Part shown: piece by piece, positions 1-6,162 of the stretch
How positions within the stretch are numbered: the stretch's first letter is position 1
Layout of the letters: every line of letters begins with the position of its first letter
Source: an uncultured Pelagibacteraceae bacterium
GTDB taxonomy: Bacteria; Pseudomonadota; Alphaproteobacteria; Pelagibacterales; Pelagibacteraceae
Length of the DNA: 6,162 bases
Assembly (NCBI GenBank): GCA_902531455.1
Contig: CACAEM010000039.1
Location: forward strand, 1 to 6,162
Direction: 5' to 3'
Made by a program: the position numbers and the translations under genes
The notes under the pieces: model-generated
What the model was told of the DNA's origin: nothing
What the model saw: only the letters and a program-made list of their open reading frames with translations
The model's database searches: none

Positions 1-1593
1 TGATACTTCACATAATTTTCCATCTTTAAGCACAGCTATTTTATCACACATTTGTCTCACAACCGGTAAATCATGGCTTATAAATAAAATTGTGAGATTT
101 AACTGTTCTTGAAGATCTTTTAATAAGTTTAGTATTTGAGCTTGAATGCTCACGTCTAATGCTGATGTAGGTTCATCACAAACAAGAAGTCTTGGTTGGG
201 TTGCTAGTGCCCTTGCTATTGATATTCTTTGTCTTTGTCCCCCTGAAAATTCATGGGGATATCTGATTGCAGACTGTTGAGTTAATTCAACAGATTCTAA
301 TAAATCATGAATATAACTATCTAAATCACTAGATTTTATATCCGGATTATGAAGTTTAATAGGTTCAGCAATAATTTCCTTTACTTTTAGTCTTCCATTT
401 AACGAGGAAAATGGATCCTGAAATATCATTTGAATTTGTTTTCTAAATTTAAGTAGATCTTTGTTTTTTTTTATTTTGGTAACATTAACACTGTCAAAAT
501 AAATATCTCCAGAACTAGGCTTAAATAAATTAACAACCATTTTTGCTATTGTTGTTTTGCCACTTCCACTTTCACCAACTAAGCCAAAAGACTGTCCTTC
601 TTTTATTTTTAGTGAGACATCATCTACAGCCATTACAGAATTCTTTGTATTCTCAGTGAAAAAACTATCATCAAAAGATTTACTCAAGTTTTTAATTTCT
701 ATTAAATTTTGATCAACAATTATCTTTTTAGACCACCTGTTTAATATTTTAATGTTATTATTTTGATTATTAACGTTCTCTTTTTCAATTATTGTAAATC
801 TAGATATTTTTTTATTAGTCGGTGGTACAGAGCTAACTAAGCTTTTTGTGTATTTTTCCTTAGGTTCAACCAATATCTGTTTGGTTAAACCTATTTCAAC
901 TAAGTCTCCATTTTTCATTACAGCCACTCTATCTGTAGTTTCAGCAATAACTCCCATATCGTGGGTAATAAGTATTACAGCTAAGTTTCTCTCTTTTGTT
1001 AGTCTTTTAATTAATTCTAGAATTTGAGACTGAATAGAAACGTCTAGTGCTGTTGTTGGTTCATCTGCAATTAATAATTCAGGCTCACAACATAAAGCAA
1101 GAGAAATAACAACTCTTTGTCTCATACCACCAGAAAATTGGTGGGGGTAATTATAAAACCTTTTTTTGGCATCCTTGATCCCAACTTCTTTTAATAAATT
1201 AATTGCTTTATTTTTTGCATCCTCTGAACTTAAATTTAAATGAGTTTGTATTGTTTCTATAAGTTGTTCACCAATTGTTAAAATTGGATTTAAAGAGGTT
1301 TGAGGATCTTGAAATATTAATCCAATTTTTTTTCCTCGATACTGAAAAATTGTTTCTGGATTTTCGCTGATATTAATTTCTCCCATCAATATTGATCCAC
1401 TTGAAACTTTACCTGGTTCATCAATTAAATTTACTATGGAATTAGCGACAGTACTTTTTCCTGAACCAGACTCTCCAACTAATCCAACAATTTCACCTTT
1501 TTTTATATCAATATTGATGTTCTTTGCAGCATTTACAGTTTCTTTTCTCATTTTATAGTCGACACTCAAATTATTTATTTTTAAAAAAGTCAT
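1..1593 (-). CDS. Peptide-type ABC transporter, fused double ATP-binding protein (DppD-DppF/GsiA/YejF-like), C-terminus cut by window edge
   Basis: This is the cytoplasmic ATPase that powers the importer encoded upstream; both ABC domains sit in one chain. The frame is open for 531 codons with no stop before the edge. Domain 1 (about 1-258) has Walker A GESGSGKST at 40-48, a Q-loop at FQDP 94-97, signature FSGGMRQR at 153-160, Walker B LLIADEPT at 173-180 and switch His211. An Asn/Lys-rich linker (about 260-297) leads to domain 2, with Walker A GESGSGKTT at 340-348, FQDP near 391-394, signature FSGGQRQR at 449-456, Walker B LLVCDEPT at 469-476 and His507. All catalytic motifs are intact in both halves, so two functional ATP sites are expected. 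Relatives are about 530-620 residues; the end here stops just after the D-loop/H-loop region, so only the short tail that follows the second domain is missing. The ATG at 1593 overlaps the upstream permease stop as ATGA, with AAGG (1602-1605) 8 nt before it, pointing to translational coupling. The exact substrate is unknown. Confidence 0.95.
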   Translation of the reverse strand, partial: MTFLKINNLSVDYKMRKETVNAAKNINIDIKKGEIVGLVGESGSGKSTVANSIVNLIDEPGKVSSGSILMGEINISENPETIFQYRGKKIGLIFQDPQTSLNPILTIGEQLIETIQTHLNLSSEDAKNKAINLLKEVGIKDAKKRFYNYPHQFSGGMRQRVVISLALCCEPELLIADEPTTALDVSIQSQILELIKRLTKERNLAVILITHDMGVIAETTDRVAVMKNGDLVEIGLTKQILVEPKEKYTKSLVSSVPPTNKKISRFTIIEKENVNNQNNNIKILNRWSKKIIVDQNLIEIKNLSKSFDDSFFTENTKNSVMAVDDVSLKIKEGQSFGLVGESGSGKTTIAKMVVNLFKPSSGDIYFDSVNVTKIKKNKDLLKFRKQIQMIFQDPFSSLNGRLKVKEIIAEPIKLHNPDIKSSDLDSYIHDLLESVELTQQSAIRYPHEFSGGQRQRISIARALATQPRLLVCDEPTSALDVSIQAQILNLLKDLQEQLNLTILFISHDLPVVRQMCDKIAVLKDGKLCEVS

Positions 1594-2528
1594 TTTTTTA
1601 GCCTTGGGTTAAGCGTATCTCTCATCCAATCTCCTAATAAATTAATTGAGAAAGCAAGAATAACTAAGAATATTGCAGGAAAGAATGTTATCCACCATTC
1701 ACCTGAAAATAAAAAATCATTTCCTAATCTAATTAAAGTACCTAATGAAGGTGTTGTAGGAGGAACTCCCACTCCCAAAAAGCTCAATGTTGACTCTGCA
1801 ATTATAGCAAGAGCTAGACCTATTGTACCTATTACCAAAATAGGTCTCATTATATTTGGCAATATATGCTTAAACATAATAAGTAAATTTGAAACACCTA
1901 TAATTGATGAGGCTGAAACATAATCTTTATTTTTTTCTACTAAGGTTGCTGCACGAGAAACTCTTGCAAATTGAGGCCACTCCGAAATTCCTATAGCAAA
2001 AATTAAAACATATATTGCCATCTCATCATGCATTTCTCTGGAGATGATACCTCTTGCAATACCATCAACTAATAGAGCCATTAATATACTTGGTACTGTT
2101 AGCTGAACATCTGTTAATCTCATTACTATCATTTCATATTTTCCACCAAAGTAACCTGCTGTTAAACCCAGTGAGACACCTAATATTAGACTAAAGATAA
2201 TTGCTGAGAAACCAACTATTAATGAAATTCGTGAACCATAAAGAATTGTTGAAAGCATATCTCTTCCTTGTCCATCTGTACCTAAGATAAATTTTGCCAT
2301 ACCATCTTCAGTCCAAGAAGGAGGAGTAAAAGCTTCCATTAAAGATAATGATGCAGGGTCAAAAGGGTTATGAGGAGTGACGAACTCAACAAAAAAAGAG
2401 CAAAAGAAAATTATTAATAATATTACTGACGATACAATTGCAGTTGGAGATTTAATAAAACTAAAGTAAATGTCGCTATCTTTTAGTCTCTCCCAAGAAT
2501 TTAGTGTTTTATTATCCACTTGTAGCAT
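1590..2528 (-). CDS. Peptide-type ABC transporter permease, DppC/OppC-like
   Basis: This is the second inner-membrane subunit of the importer; with the DppB-like protein it forms the translocation channel. From the ATG at 2528 it is 312 residues, normal for the family. Visible marks: an N-terminal membrane segment (about 30-50); the family motif LGTDGQGRD at 82-90 followed by LYGSRISL; several further membrane segments; the cytoplasmic EAA-type loop that contacts the ATPase at about 202-225 (DYVSASSIIG...HILPN); ESTLSFLGVG at 245-254; and the typical C-terminus GDWMRDTLNPRLKK. The frame can be extended to a TTG at 2555, but that has no ribosome site and would lengthen the overlap. The ATG starts where family N-termini usually do, although its GGGG is directly adjacent and only a weak GAG lies 9 nt further up. 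It overlaps the DppB-like gene by 17 nt, and its TGA overlaps the ATPase start, so the three are surely co-translated. Confidence 0.93.
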   Translation of the reverse strand: MLQVDNKTLNSWERLKDSDIYFSFIKSPTAIVSSVILLIIFFCSFFVEFVTPHNPFDPASLSLMEAFTPPSWTEDGMAKFILGTDGQGRDMLSTILYGSRISLIVGFSAIIFSLILGVSLGLTAGYFGGKYEMIVMRLTDVQLTVPSILMALLVDGIARGIISREMHDEMAIYVLIFAIGISEWPQFARVSRAATLVEKNKDYVSASSIIGVSNLLIMFKHILPNIMRPILVIGTIGLALAIIAESTLSFLGVGVPPTTPSLGTLIRLGNDFLFSGEWWITFFPAIFLVILAFSINLLGDWMRDTLNPRLKK

Positions 2529-3495
2529 CCCCTTTAACTCGAATTCTTGGATCAATAAAATAATATAGAATATCTACAATTAAATTTATCATCACAAATA
2601 CAAAAGCTATAAATACTAAATAAGCTGACATAATTGGTATATCTACGAATTGAACCGCCTGAATAAATAAAAAGCCCATGCCAGGCCATTGAAAAACAGT
2701 TTCAGTAATTATTGAGAAAGCAACTAATGTACCTATATTTATTCCTGCTATAGTTATTACAGGAATTAATCCATTTTTTAGTGCGTGTTTATAGTTAATA
2801 CTTTTTTCACTTATACCTCGAGCTCTAGCAAATTTTATATAATCAGTTTGTAATATTTCCATCATCTCTGCTCTTACTAACCTAATTATATAAGTCATTT
2901 GAAAGAGACTTAGTGTTACAGACGGAAGTATAATTGCTTTCAATCCTGAAACTGTTAAAAGTCCAGTAGTCCAAAAGCCTAAGTCAATCACCTCTCCTCT
3001 TCCAAAAGATGGAAGTACACCTAATATTACTGCGAATAGATAAATAAAAAGTATACCAATTACAAAAGTTGGAAGAGATACTCCCAAAAGGGATATGGCC
3101 AATATAAAATCACTTAAAAAACCTTTTCGATTAATGCCTGTGTATACTCCTAATAATGTTCCTGAAATCAATGCAATTAATGCAGAAATTAAAACTAATT
3201 CCATAGTTGCTGGTAATCTTTCAATAATTAATTCTGAAACTGGTCTTCTTAACTGATACGAAATCCCAAATTCCCCTTTGGAAGCATTAACTACAAACCT
3301 TGAAAATTGAATATGTATTGGATCGGTCAGTCCAAGAGTTTCTCTTAATTCTGCTCTTTCTTCATCAGAAGTTTCTTCACCAACCATGTTGTTAATTGGA
3401 TCACCCACAAAGTTAAATAAAGAAAATGAAACAAATGACACAACAAGCATCACTATTACCGACTGAATCAGACGTTTGAAAAAATACTTTATCAA
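2512..3495 (-). CDS. Peptide-type ABC transporter permease, DppB/OppB-like
   Basis: This is the first inner-membrane subunit of the importer, 327 residues, the usual size. It opens with the classic DppB N-terminus (MIKYFFKRLIQ, then a membrane segment at about 10-30). A periplasmic stretch follows with DP..., LGLTDPIHIQF (about 54-64) and GEFGISY (74-80). Then come RLPATMEL (93-100) and about five more membrane segments (about 98-120, 130-160, 186-206, 245-267, 290-313). The EAA loop that docks on the ATPase is at about 222-242 (FARARGISEKSINYKHALKNG), and the protein ends near DPRIRVKG. The start is a TTG: an in-frame TAA lies five codons upstream, no ATG lies between, and the next Met (residue 16) would remove half of the first membrane segment. 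No Shine-Dalgarno is evident before the TTG, and the start sits 18 nt after a strong stem-loop, so translation is probably weaker than that of the binding protein. The TAA at 2512-2514 lies inside the start of the DppC-like gene. Confidence 0.93.
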   Translation of the reverse strand: MIKYFFKRLIQSVIVMLVVSFVSFSLFNFVGDPINNMVGEETSDEERAELRETLGLTDPIHIQFSRFVVNASKGEFGISYQLRRPVSELIIERLPATMELVLISALIALISGTLLGVYTGINRKGFLSDFILAISLLGVSLPTFVIGILFIYLFAVILGVLPSFGRGEVIDLGFWTTGLLTVSGLKAIILPSVTLSLFQMTYIIRLVRAEMMEILQTDYIKFARARGISEKSINYKHALKNGLIPVITIAGINIGTLVAFSIITETVFQWPGMGFLFIQAVQFVDIPIMSAYLVFIAFVFVMINLIVDILYYFIDPRIRVKGDATSG

Positions 3496-3513
3496 TTTAA
3501 GAAATATTTATAC

Positions 3514-3546
3514 TTATAAGCCCTTTGTTAAACAAAGGGCTTATAA
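3514..3546 (-). terminator. Stem-loop between binding protein and permease genes (attenuator or 3' mRNA-protecting hairpin)
   Basis: A perfect 14-bp inverted repeat (arms 3514-3527 and 3533-3546, core AAGCCCTTTG/CAAAGGGCTT) around a 5-nt loop; two further loop pairs could close it to 16 bp. It begins 9 nt after the binding-protein stop codon and ends 18 nt before the permease TTG. No run of U follows on the minus strand (the next bases are GTATAAATATTTC), so it is not a textbook intrinsic terminator. By analogy with other binding-protein operons, a hairpin here commonly stabilises the receptor mRNA end or partly stops transcription, giving more receptor than membrane subunits. The structure is read directly; the role is inferred. 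Confidence 0.75.
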
Positions 3547-3555
3547 AAAAGTTAT

Positions 3556-5118
3556 TTATTTAAAACTTGCAAAACGGAATAATGGTTCATTATTCGGTCT
3601 TATTGGAACATCTACATTATTTTTAGTTGCCCAAGAAATTACTTGGTGATGTAGAGGAAGATATGAAATATCATCTTTTACAATTTTCCAAGCATTTGCA
3701 ATAGCTGCATTTCTTTTATCTAAGTCAACTTCACCTTCCATAACTCTTATAGCAGCATCAACATCGCTGTTGCTAAAGTTTACTTTATTCCAGCTAGCAC
3801 CTGACTCATATAGATAATGGAAAACATAATGACTATCTAATGTTGGAACTCCCCATCCTAGCATATAGAAATCACCTTTATCTTCTTTTAATTCCTTAAA
3901 ATGCTTACTTTTTGTCTGAGCGAATAGATTAACATTTACGCCAATTTTGCCAAACATTCCAACTACTGCAGTACAAATTGCTTCATCATTTACATACCTG
4001 TCATTAGGACATCTTAGTTCAACATCGAAACCTTTGGGATATCCTGCGTCAGCTAACAATTTTTTCGCAGCGTCAACATCATAAGGCAATCTTTTATCTA
4101 GATCTTTTGTGTATCCATTTACACCAGGAAAAGTTATGATTCCTGCAGGCTCACTAAGGCCTCTCATTACTTTTTTCTTTATTGCTTCAATATCTATTGC
4201 TTGATAAAGGGCTTGTCTTACTTCTTTTTTCTTAAATGGATTATCGCCAGTATTTCCAGATCTTAATTTATCTGCTGCTTGGTCCATACCTAAAAAGATT
4301 GTACGCATTTGAGCAGTACTCACTACTTCATGATCTGCAGAATTTCCAATTCTAGCTAAGTCTTGAACTGGAGCGTCAGTTACTAAATCAACTTCACCAG
4401 ATAGTAATGCTGCAACTCTTGTAGCTGAGTTTTTAATTGGTAAAAGGTGTATTTCACTAACACTATTATCTTTCATTGAACCCCACCAATTAATATTTCT
4501 CTCAAATACAGTCTTTGTATTTGGCTCTCTTAGTGTAATTTTGAATGGTCCAGTTCCCATTGCATTAGTTGCTGAGAATGTTTCTTCTCCACCATCCCAG
4601 TTTTGTGAAACTGTCGCTCCAAAATCAATAGACCATTTTTTAGACATTATAAATATATTTGATAATTGGTTTAAAAGAATTGGATTTGGTTTGCTTGTTG
4701 TCACTTGAACAGTGTAGTTATCAATTTCTTTAACATCAGAAATTGTACTTATGTATTCTTTAAAATCTGATGTAGGTTGTTTTGCTCTCAATATACTAAA
4801 CACAACATCTTTTGCTGTCATATCTGTACCATCAGAAAATTTTACATCTTTTCTTAAATTAAATACCCAAGTATTTGGATCAGTTGTTTTCCAATCAGTT
4901 GCAAGTTGAGGTTCAATACTCATATCTAAACCTCTTGTTACAAGTGCTTCATAGACCTGTCTTGAAACTTGTGTTGTAGGACCTTCATTTTGGGCATGAG
5001 GATCCAAAGTTAAACTATCTCCTTGCATAGACCATTTAATTGTTTTCGCATATGAATGTGTTGATACAAAAACAAATAAAATTGCAAAGAAAATTTTAAT
5101 AAAATTTTTAAATTTCAT
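3556..5118 (-). CDS. Periplasmic substrate-binding protein of a peptide-type ABC importer (SBP_bac_5 family)
   Basis: This is the periplasmic receptor that captures the substrate and hands it to the DppB/DppC-like channel. At 520 residues it has the normal family length. It starts with a Sec signal peptide (basic MKFKNFIK, hydrophobic core to about 18, SYA then K, so likely cleavage after residue 24) and has no lipobox Cys, so it should be soluble in a Gram-negative periplasm. Family marks in order: LDPH at 38-41; VYEALVTRG at 55-63; WVFNLRKDVKFSDG at 84-97 followed by TAKDVVFSI (the SBP_bac_5 signature area); NAMGTGPFKI at 185-194; RQALYQAID at 301-309; AKKLLADAGYPKGFDVEL at 351-368; and YLPLHHQVISWA near 486-497. 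The family covers di- and oligopeptides, glutathione, opines, nickel complexes and some sugars, so the ligand is left open. The ATG at 5118 has a strong AGGAGG 4 nt upstream. It is the first gene of the transporter block. Confidence 0.95.
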   Translation of the reverse strand: MKFKNFIKIFFAILFVFVSTHSYAKTIKWSMQGDSLTLDPHAQNEGPTTQVSRQVYEALVTRGLDMSIEPQLATDWKTTDPNTWVFNLRKDVKFSDGTDMTAKDVVFSILRAKQPTSDFKEYISTISDVKEIDNYTVQVTTSKPNPILLNQLSNIFIMSKKWSIDFGATVSQNWDGGEETFSATNAMGTGPFKITLREPNTKTVFERNINWWGSMKDNSVSEIHLLPIKNSATRVAALLSGEVDLVTDAPVQDLARIGNSADHEVVSTAQMRTIFLGMDQAADKLRSGNTGDNPFKKKEVRQALYQAIDIEAIKKKVMRGLSEPAGIITFPGVNGYTKDLDKRLPYDVDAAKKLLADAGYPKGFDVELRCPNDRYVNDEAICTAVVGMFGKIGVNVNLFAQTKSKHFKELKEDKGDFYMLGWGVPTLDSHYVFHYLYESGASWNKVNFSNSDVDAAIRVMEGEVDLDKRNAAIANAWKIVKDDISYLPLHHQVISWATKNNVDVPIRPNNEPLFRFASFK

Positions 5119-5122
5119 TTTT

Positions 5123-5128
5123 CCTCCT
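5123..5128 (-). promoter_or_regulatory. Strong ribosome binding site of the binding-protein gene
   Basis: AGGAGG (CCTCCT on the plus strand), 4 nt before the ATG at 5118. It is the only full Shine-Dalgarno sequence seen before any gene in the window, and it fixes the start codon. It fits high production of the periplasmic receptor compared with the other transporter subunits. Confidence 0.85.
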
Positions 5129-5139
5129 AATTATTACAA

Positions 5140-5167
5140 ATAAAATTAAACCTGATTAATGGGTCAA
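5140..5167 (-). promoter_or_regulatory. Candidate sigma-70-type promoter for the transporter genes
   Basis: TTGACC (5167-5162; five of six bases match the -35 consensus), a 16-nt spacer, and TTTTAT (5145-5140; four of six match the -10 consensus). It lies in the only real gap of this stretch (5119-5189), upstream of the strong ribosome site, and would give a short leader of about 15 nt. In DNA this AT-rich a -10-like hexamer is common by chance, so the TTGACC element and the position carry most of the weight. No operator or riboswitch fold was recognised in the gap. Confidence 0.4.
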
Positions 5168-5189
5168 CTACAAGGGTAAAATAGGTAAC

Positions 5190-5777
5190 TTAATTGTTAT
5201 GAATGATATCATTTTTAAACTTTGTATATAAAATTTTTGAATAATTATTCATATTTGTCATATTTTCTTTAGCCTCTTTATCAAATTTTTCAAGAGCACC
5301 CTGTCCTAATTGATTTTCTAATGCTGACTTATATTCAGGGACGCAACCCCAATCATTTACAGTTGTATCTTTGATCTCTATGTGGAATTGAATACCATAA
5401 GCATTGTTTTTATATCGAAATATTTGATATTTTGTCTCTTTTGATGAAGCAATTAAGGTTACATCTTTATTATTTTCTAATTCTTGAACTTCATAAGAAT
5501 GCCATTGTAATGATGTAATTTTTTGTGGAAAATCTGTAAAAAGTATATCTTTATTTTTTTCATCCAAAAAATTTACATCCAACATTCCAATTTCAGGATT
5601 ATTAGTTTTAACTACATTTCCTCCTATTACTTCTCCTAGTAATTGACATCCTAAACAAAAACCTAAGTATGGCTTATTTAATTCTACAACGAACTCTTTA
5701 ATTTTTTTTTTTTCTTCTATGAGCCAAGGAAAATCCTTTTCCATCCAAGTATCCATAGGTCCACCCATACATAACAT
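5190..5777 (-). CDS. GMP-synthase-like class I glutamine amidotransferase, main part after a frameshift
   Basis: This is the 195-codon open part of a class I glutamine amidotransferase of the stand-alone GMP-synthase-like type (COG0518 style). Such domains hydrolyse glutamine or a related gamma-glutamyl amide through a Cys-His-Glu triad in the cytoplasm. All three are present: the nucleophile Cys41 in GFCLGCQLLGE (39-49), and His132 and Glu134 in GIQFHIE (128-134). Other family marks are MGGPMD (4-9), FPWLIEEKK (16-24), PEIGM (61-65) and QWHSYEV (91-97). The ATG at 5777 is probably not the true start: the first strand and oxyanion-side N-terminus of the fold are missing and lie upstream in another frame (5782-5922). 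Joined with those, the protein would be about 243 residues, the usual length. It is not HisH despite the neighbouring hisN: the N-terminus and spacing fit the GMP-synthase-like group. The true substrate is unknown. Confidence 0.85.
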   Translation of the reverse strand: MLCMGGPMDTWMEKDFPWLIEEKKKIKEFVVELNKPYLGFCLGCQLLGEVIGGNVVKTNNPEIGMLDVNFLDEKNKDILFTDFPQKITSLQWHSYEVQELENNKDVTLIASSKETKYQIFRYKNNAYGIQFHIEIKDTTVNDWGCVPEYKSALENQLGQGALEKFDKEAKENMTNMNNYSKILYTKFKNDIIHNN

Positions 5778-5781
5778 ACCG

Positions 5782-5922
5782 TCAAAAAAAATTTAAATTA
5801 TTCGGAATTTTTTCGCCTTCATCTAATTCAATAGTTGTAATATTAACTCCATCTTTAATCATTAAATCTTTTATATAACCAGGATCTTCAATATTTATGT
5901 GTTGAAGAACAAGAATTTCCAT
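5782..5922 (-). pseudogene. N-terminal fragment of the same glutamine amidotransferase, in a shifted frame
   Basis: The ATG at 5922 opens 46 codons beginning MEILVLQHINIEDPGYIKDL and ending NNLNFF before TGA (5784-5782). This is the typical opening of GMP-synthase-like amidotransferases (hydrophobic strand, LQH, E.PG, then an acidic GE.IP stretch). The next family motif, DGMLCMGGPMD, follows at once but one base out of frame. Removing one T from the T8 run at 5784-5791 would read NNLNFFDGMLCMGG without a break. The ATG comes 2 nt after the hisN stop and has no clear Shine-Dalgarno, so translation is probably coupled to hisN. Whether this is a real lesion, a sequencing or assembly error, or a slippage site cannot be told from one sequence. 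Confidence 0.75.
5784..5791 (-). other. T8 homopolymer carrying the amidotransferase frameshift
   Basis: Eight consecutive T on the coding strand (eight A on plus) sit exactly where the two amidotransferase frames meet. Seven T would restore the frame with conserved residues on both sides. This pins the indel to a single base within this run. Confidence 0.8.
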
Positions 5923-5924
5923 TA

Positions 5925-6162
5925 TTATACGATGGGTTTTAGCAAACCTAATATTTTTTTATGAATTATTTTATTAGATGATACTGCTACATGTCCTGCT
6001 TGCTTTGCGTCTTTATTATTCCAAGTTGTAATAATACCACCAGATGCATTGATAATTGGTATTAGTGGATGAATGTCCCAAATTTTATTATTGCATTGCA
6101 ATACAACATCAATTCTACCTTCACATATCTGAGCATATGACAATGCATCTGAACAAGGGAAT
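5925..6162 (-). CDS. hisN: Histidinol-phosphatase-like inositol monophosphatase family protein (HisN), C-terminal part only
   Basis: The last 78 codons of a gene that enters from the right edge; family members are about 260 residues, so about 70% is missing. The fragment begins FPCSDALSYA and has no start in the window: the TTG at 6143 is an internal Leu codon, since the conserved D..(S)YA segment runs upstream of it. The diagnostic part is GRIDVVLQ followed by WDIHPLIPIINASGGIITTW, which is the IMPase C-terminal metal-site motif (WD..., then I..AGG..T.W). The LIPII and T.W pattern resembles HisN-type histidinol-phosphatases more than SuhB/CysQ types. HisN dephosphorylates L-histidinol phosphate to L-histidinol in histidine biosynthesis, with Mg2+, in the cytoplasm; the metal-binding Asp is at 6075-6077. 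The TAA (5925-5927) is 2 nt from the next ATG, so it is in one operon with the amidotransferase. Another phosphomonoesterase role within the family remains possible. Confidence 0.75.
   Translation of the reverse strand, partial: FPCSDALSYAQICEGRIDVVLQCNNKIWDIHPLIPIINASGGIITTWNNKDAKQAGHVAVSSNKIIHKKILGLLKPIV

Noticed and set aside
1..1593. Possibility that one half of the double ATPase is degenerate.
   Set aside because: Walker A, signature, Walker B and H-loop residues are all intact in both domains.
2529..2555. TTG at 2555 as start of the DppC-like permease, adding nine residues.
   Set aside because: No ribosome site before it, and the ATG at 2528 matches the usual N-terminal length and gives a smaller overlap.
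5202..5213. Palindrome AATGATATCATT near the end of the amidotransferase gene, possible operator or terminator.
   Set aside because: It is short, AT-rich, inside coding sequence (NDII codons), and has no loop or U-tract; chance is likely in such DNA.
5190..5922. The amidotransferase as HisH, the partner of a histidine operon beside hisN.
   Set aside because: Its opening (LQH...E.PG) and MGGPMD and QWHSYEV motifs fit stand-alone GMP-synthase-like amidotransferases, not HisH.
5925..6143. A separate 72-codon gene starting at TTG 6143.
   Set aside because: The frame stays open to the window edge, and conserved inositol monophosphatase family residues lie upstream of the TTG, so it is the tail of a longer gene.
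1..6162. Mobile element, CRISPR array, phage gene, tRNA or a novel defence or biosynthetic system.
   Set aside because: No repeats with spacers, transposase motifs, tRNA-like folds or unexplained reading frames on the plus strand; all coding space belongs to known families.

Overview
The window is an AT-rich (roughly 30% G+C by eye), tightly packed stretch. Every recognisable gene lies on the minus strand, so it reads right to left. Small gaps, overlapping genes, a periplasmic binding protein with a signal peptide but no lipobox, and a histidinol-phosphatase-type inositol monophosphatase fit a streamlined Gram-negative bacterium. A marine alphaproteobacterium of the SAR11/Pelagibacterales kind is my best guess. 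That is inference from composition and gene style; there is no rRNA or other taxonomic marker here.

Layout in transcription order: (1) 6162-5925, the C-terminal 78 codons of a HisN-like phosphatase, cut by the window edge. (2) 5922-5190, a GMP-synthase-like class I glutamine amidotransferase, starting 2 nt after hisN stops. Its reading frame is broken by one extra T in a T8 run at 5784-5791; without that base it would be an intact protein of about 243 residues. (3) A 71-bp gap with a candidate promoter and a strong AGGAGG ribosome binding site. (4) 5118-3556, the substrate-binding protein of a peptide-type (SBP_bac_5) ABC importer. (5) A 14-bp stem-loop at 3514-3546. (6) 3495-2512, a DppB-like permease. 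(7) 2528-1590, a DppC-like permease overlapping the previous gene. (8) 1593-1, a double ABC ATPase (DppD-DppF fused, like GsiA/YejF). It starts in an ATGA overlap with the DppC-like stop and runs off the left edge with no stop, so about 30 C-terminal residues are missing.

Genes 4 to 8 form a complete peptide/opine-type importer: a periplasmic receptor, two membrane subunits and one fused ATPase chain. The likely expression logic is abundant receptor mRNA (own promoter, strong RBS, 3' stem-loop) and lower, translationally coupled expression of the membrane and ATPase subunits. The substrate cannot be read from sequence alone. I found no new system: this is an ordinary transporter operon. Its most notable points are the homopolymer frameshift in the amidotransferase and the intra-operon hairpin. 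No tRNA, rRNA, CRISPR, IS element or phage gene was seen. No gap between genes exceeds 75 bp.
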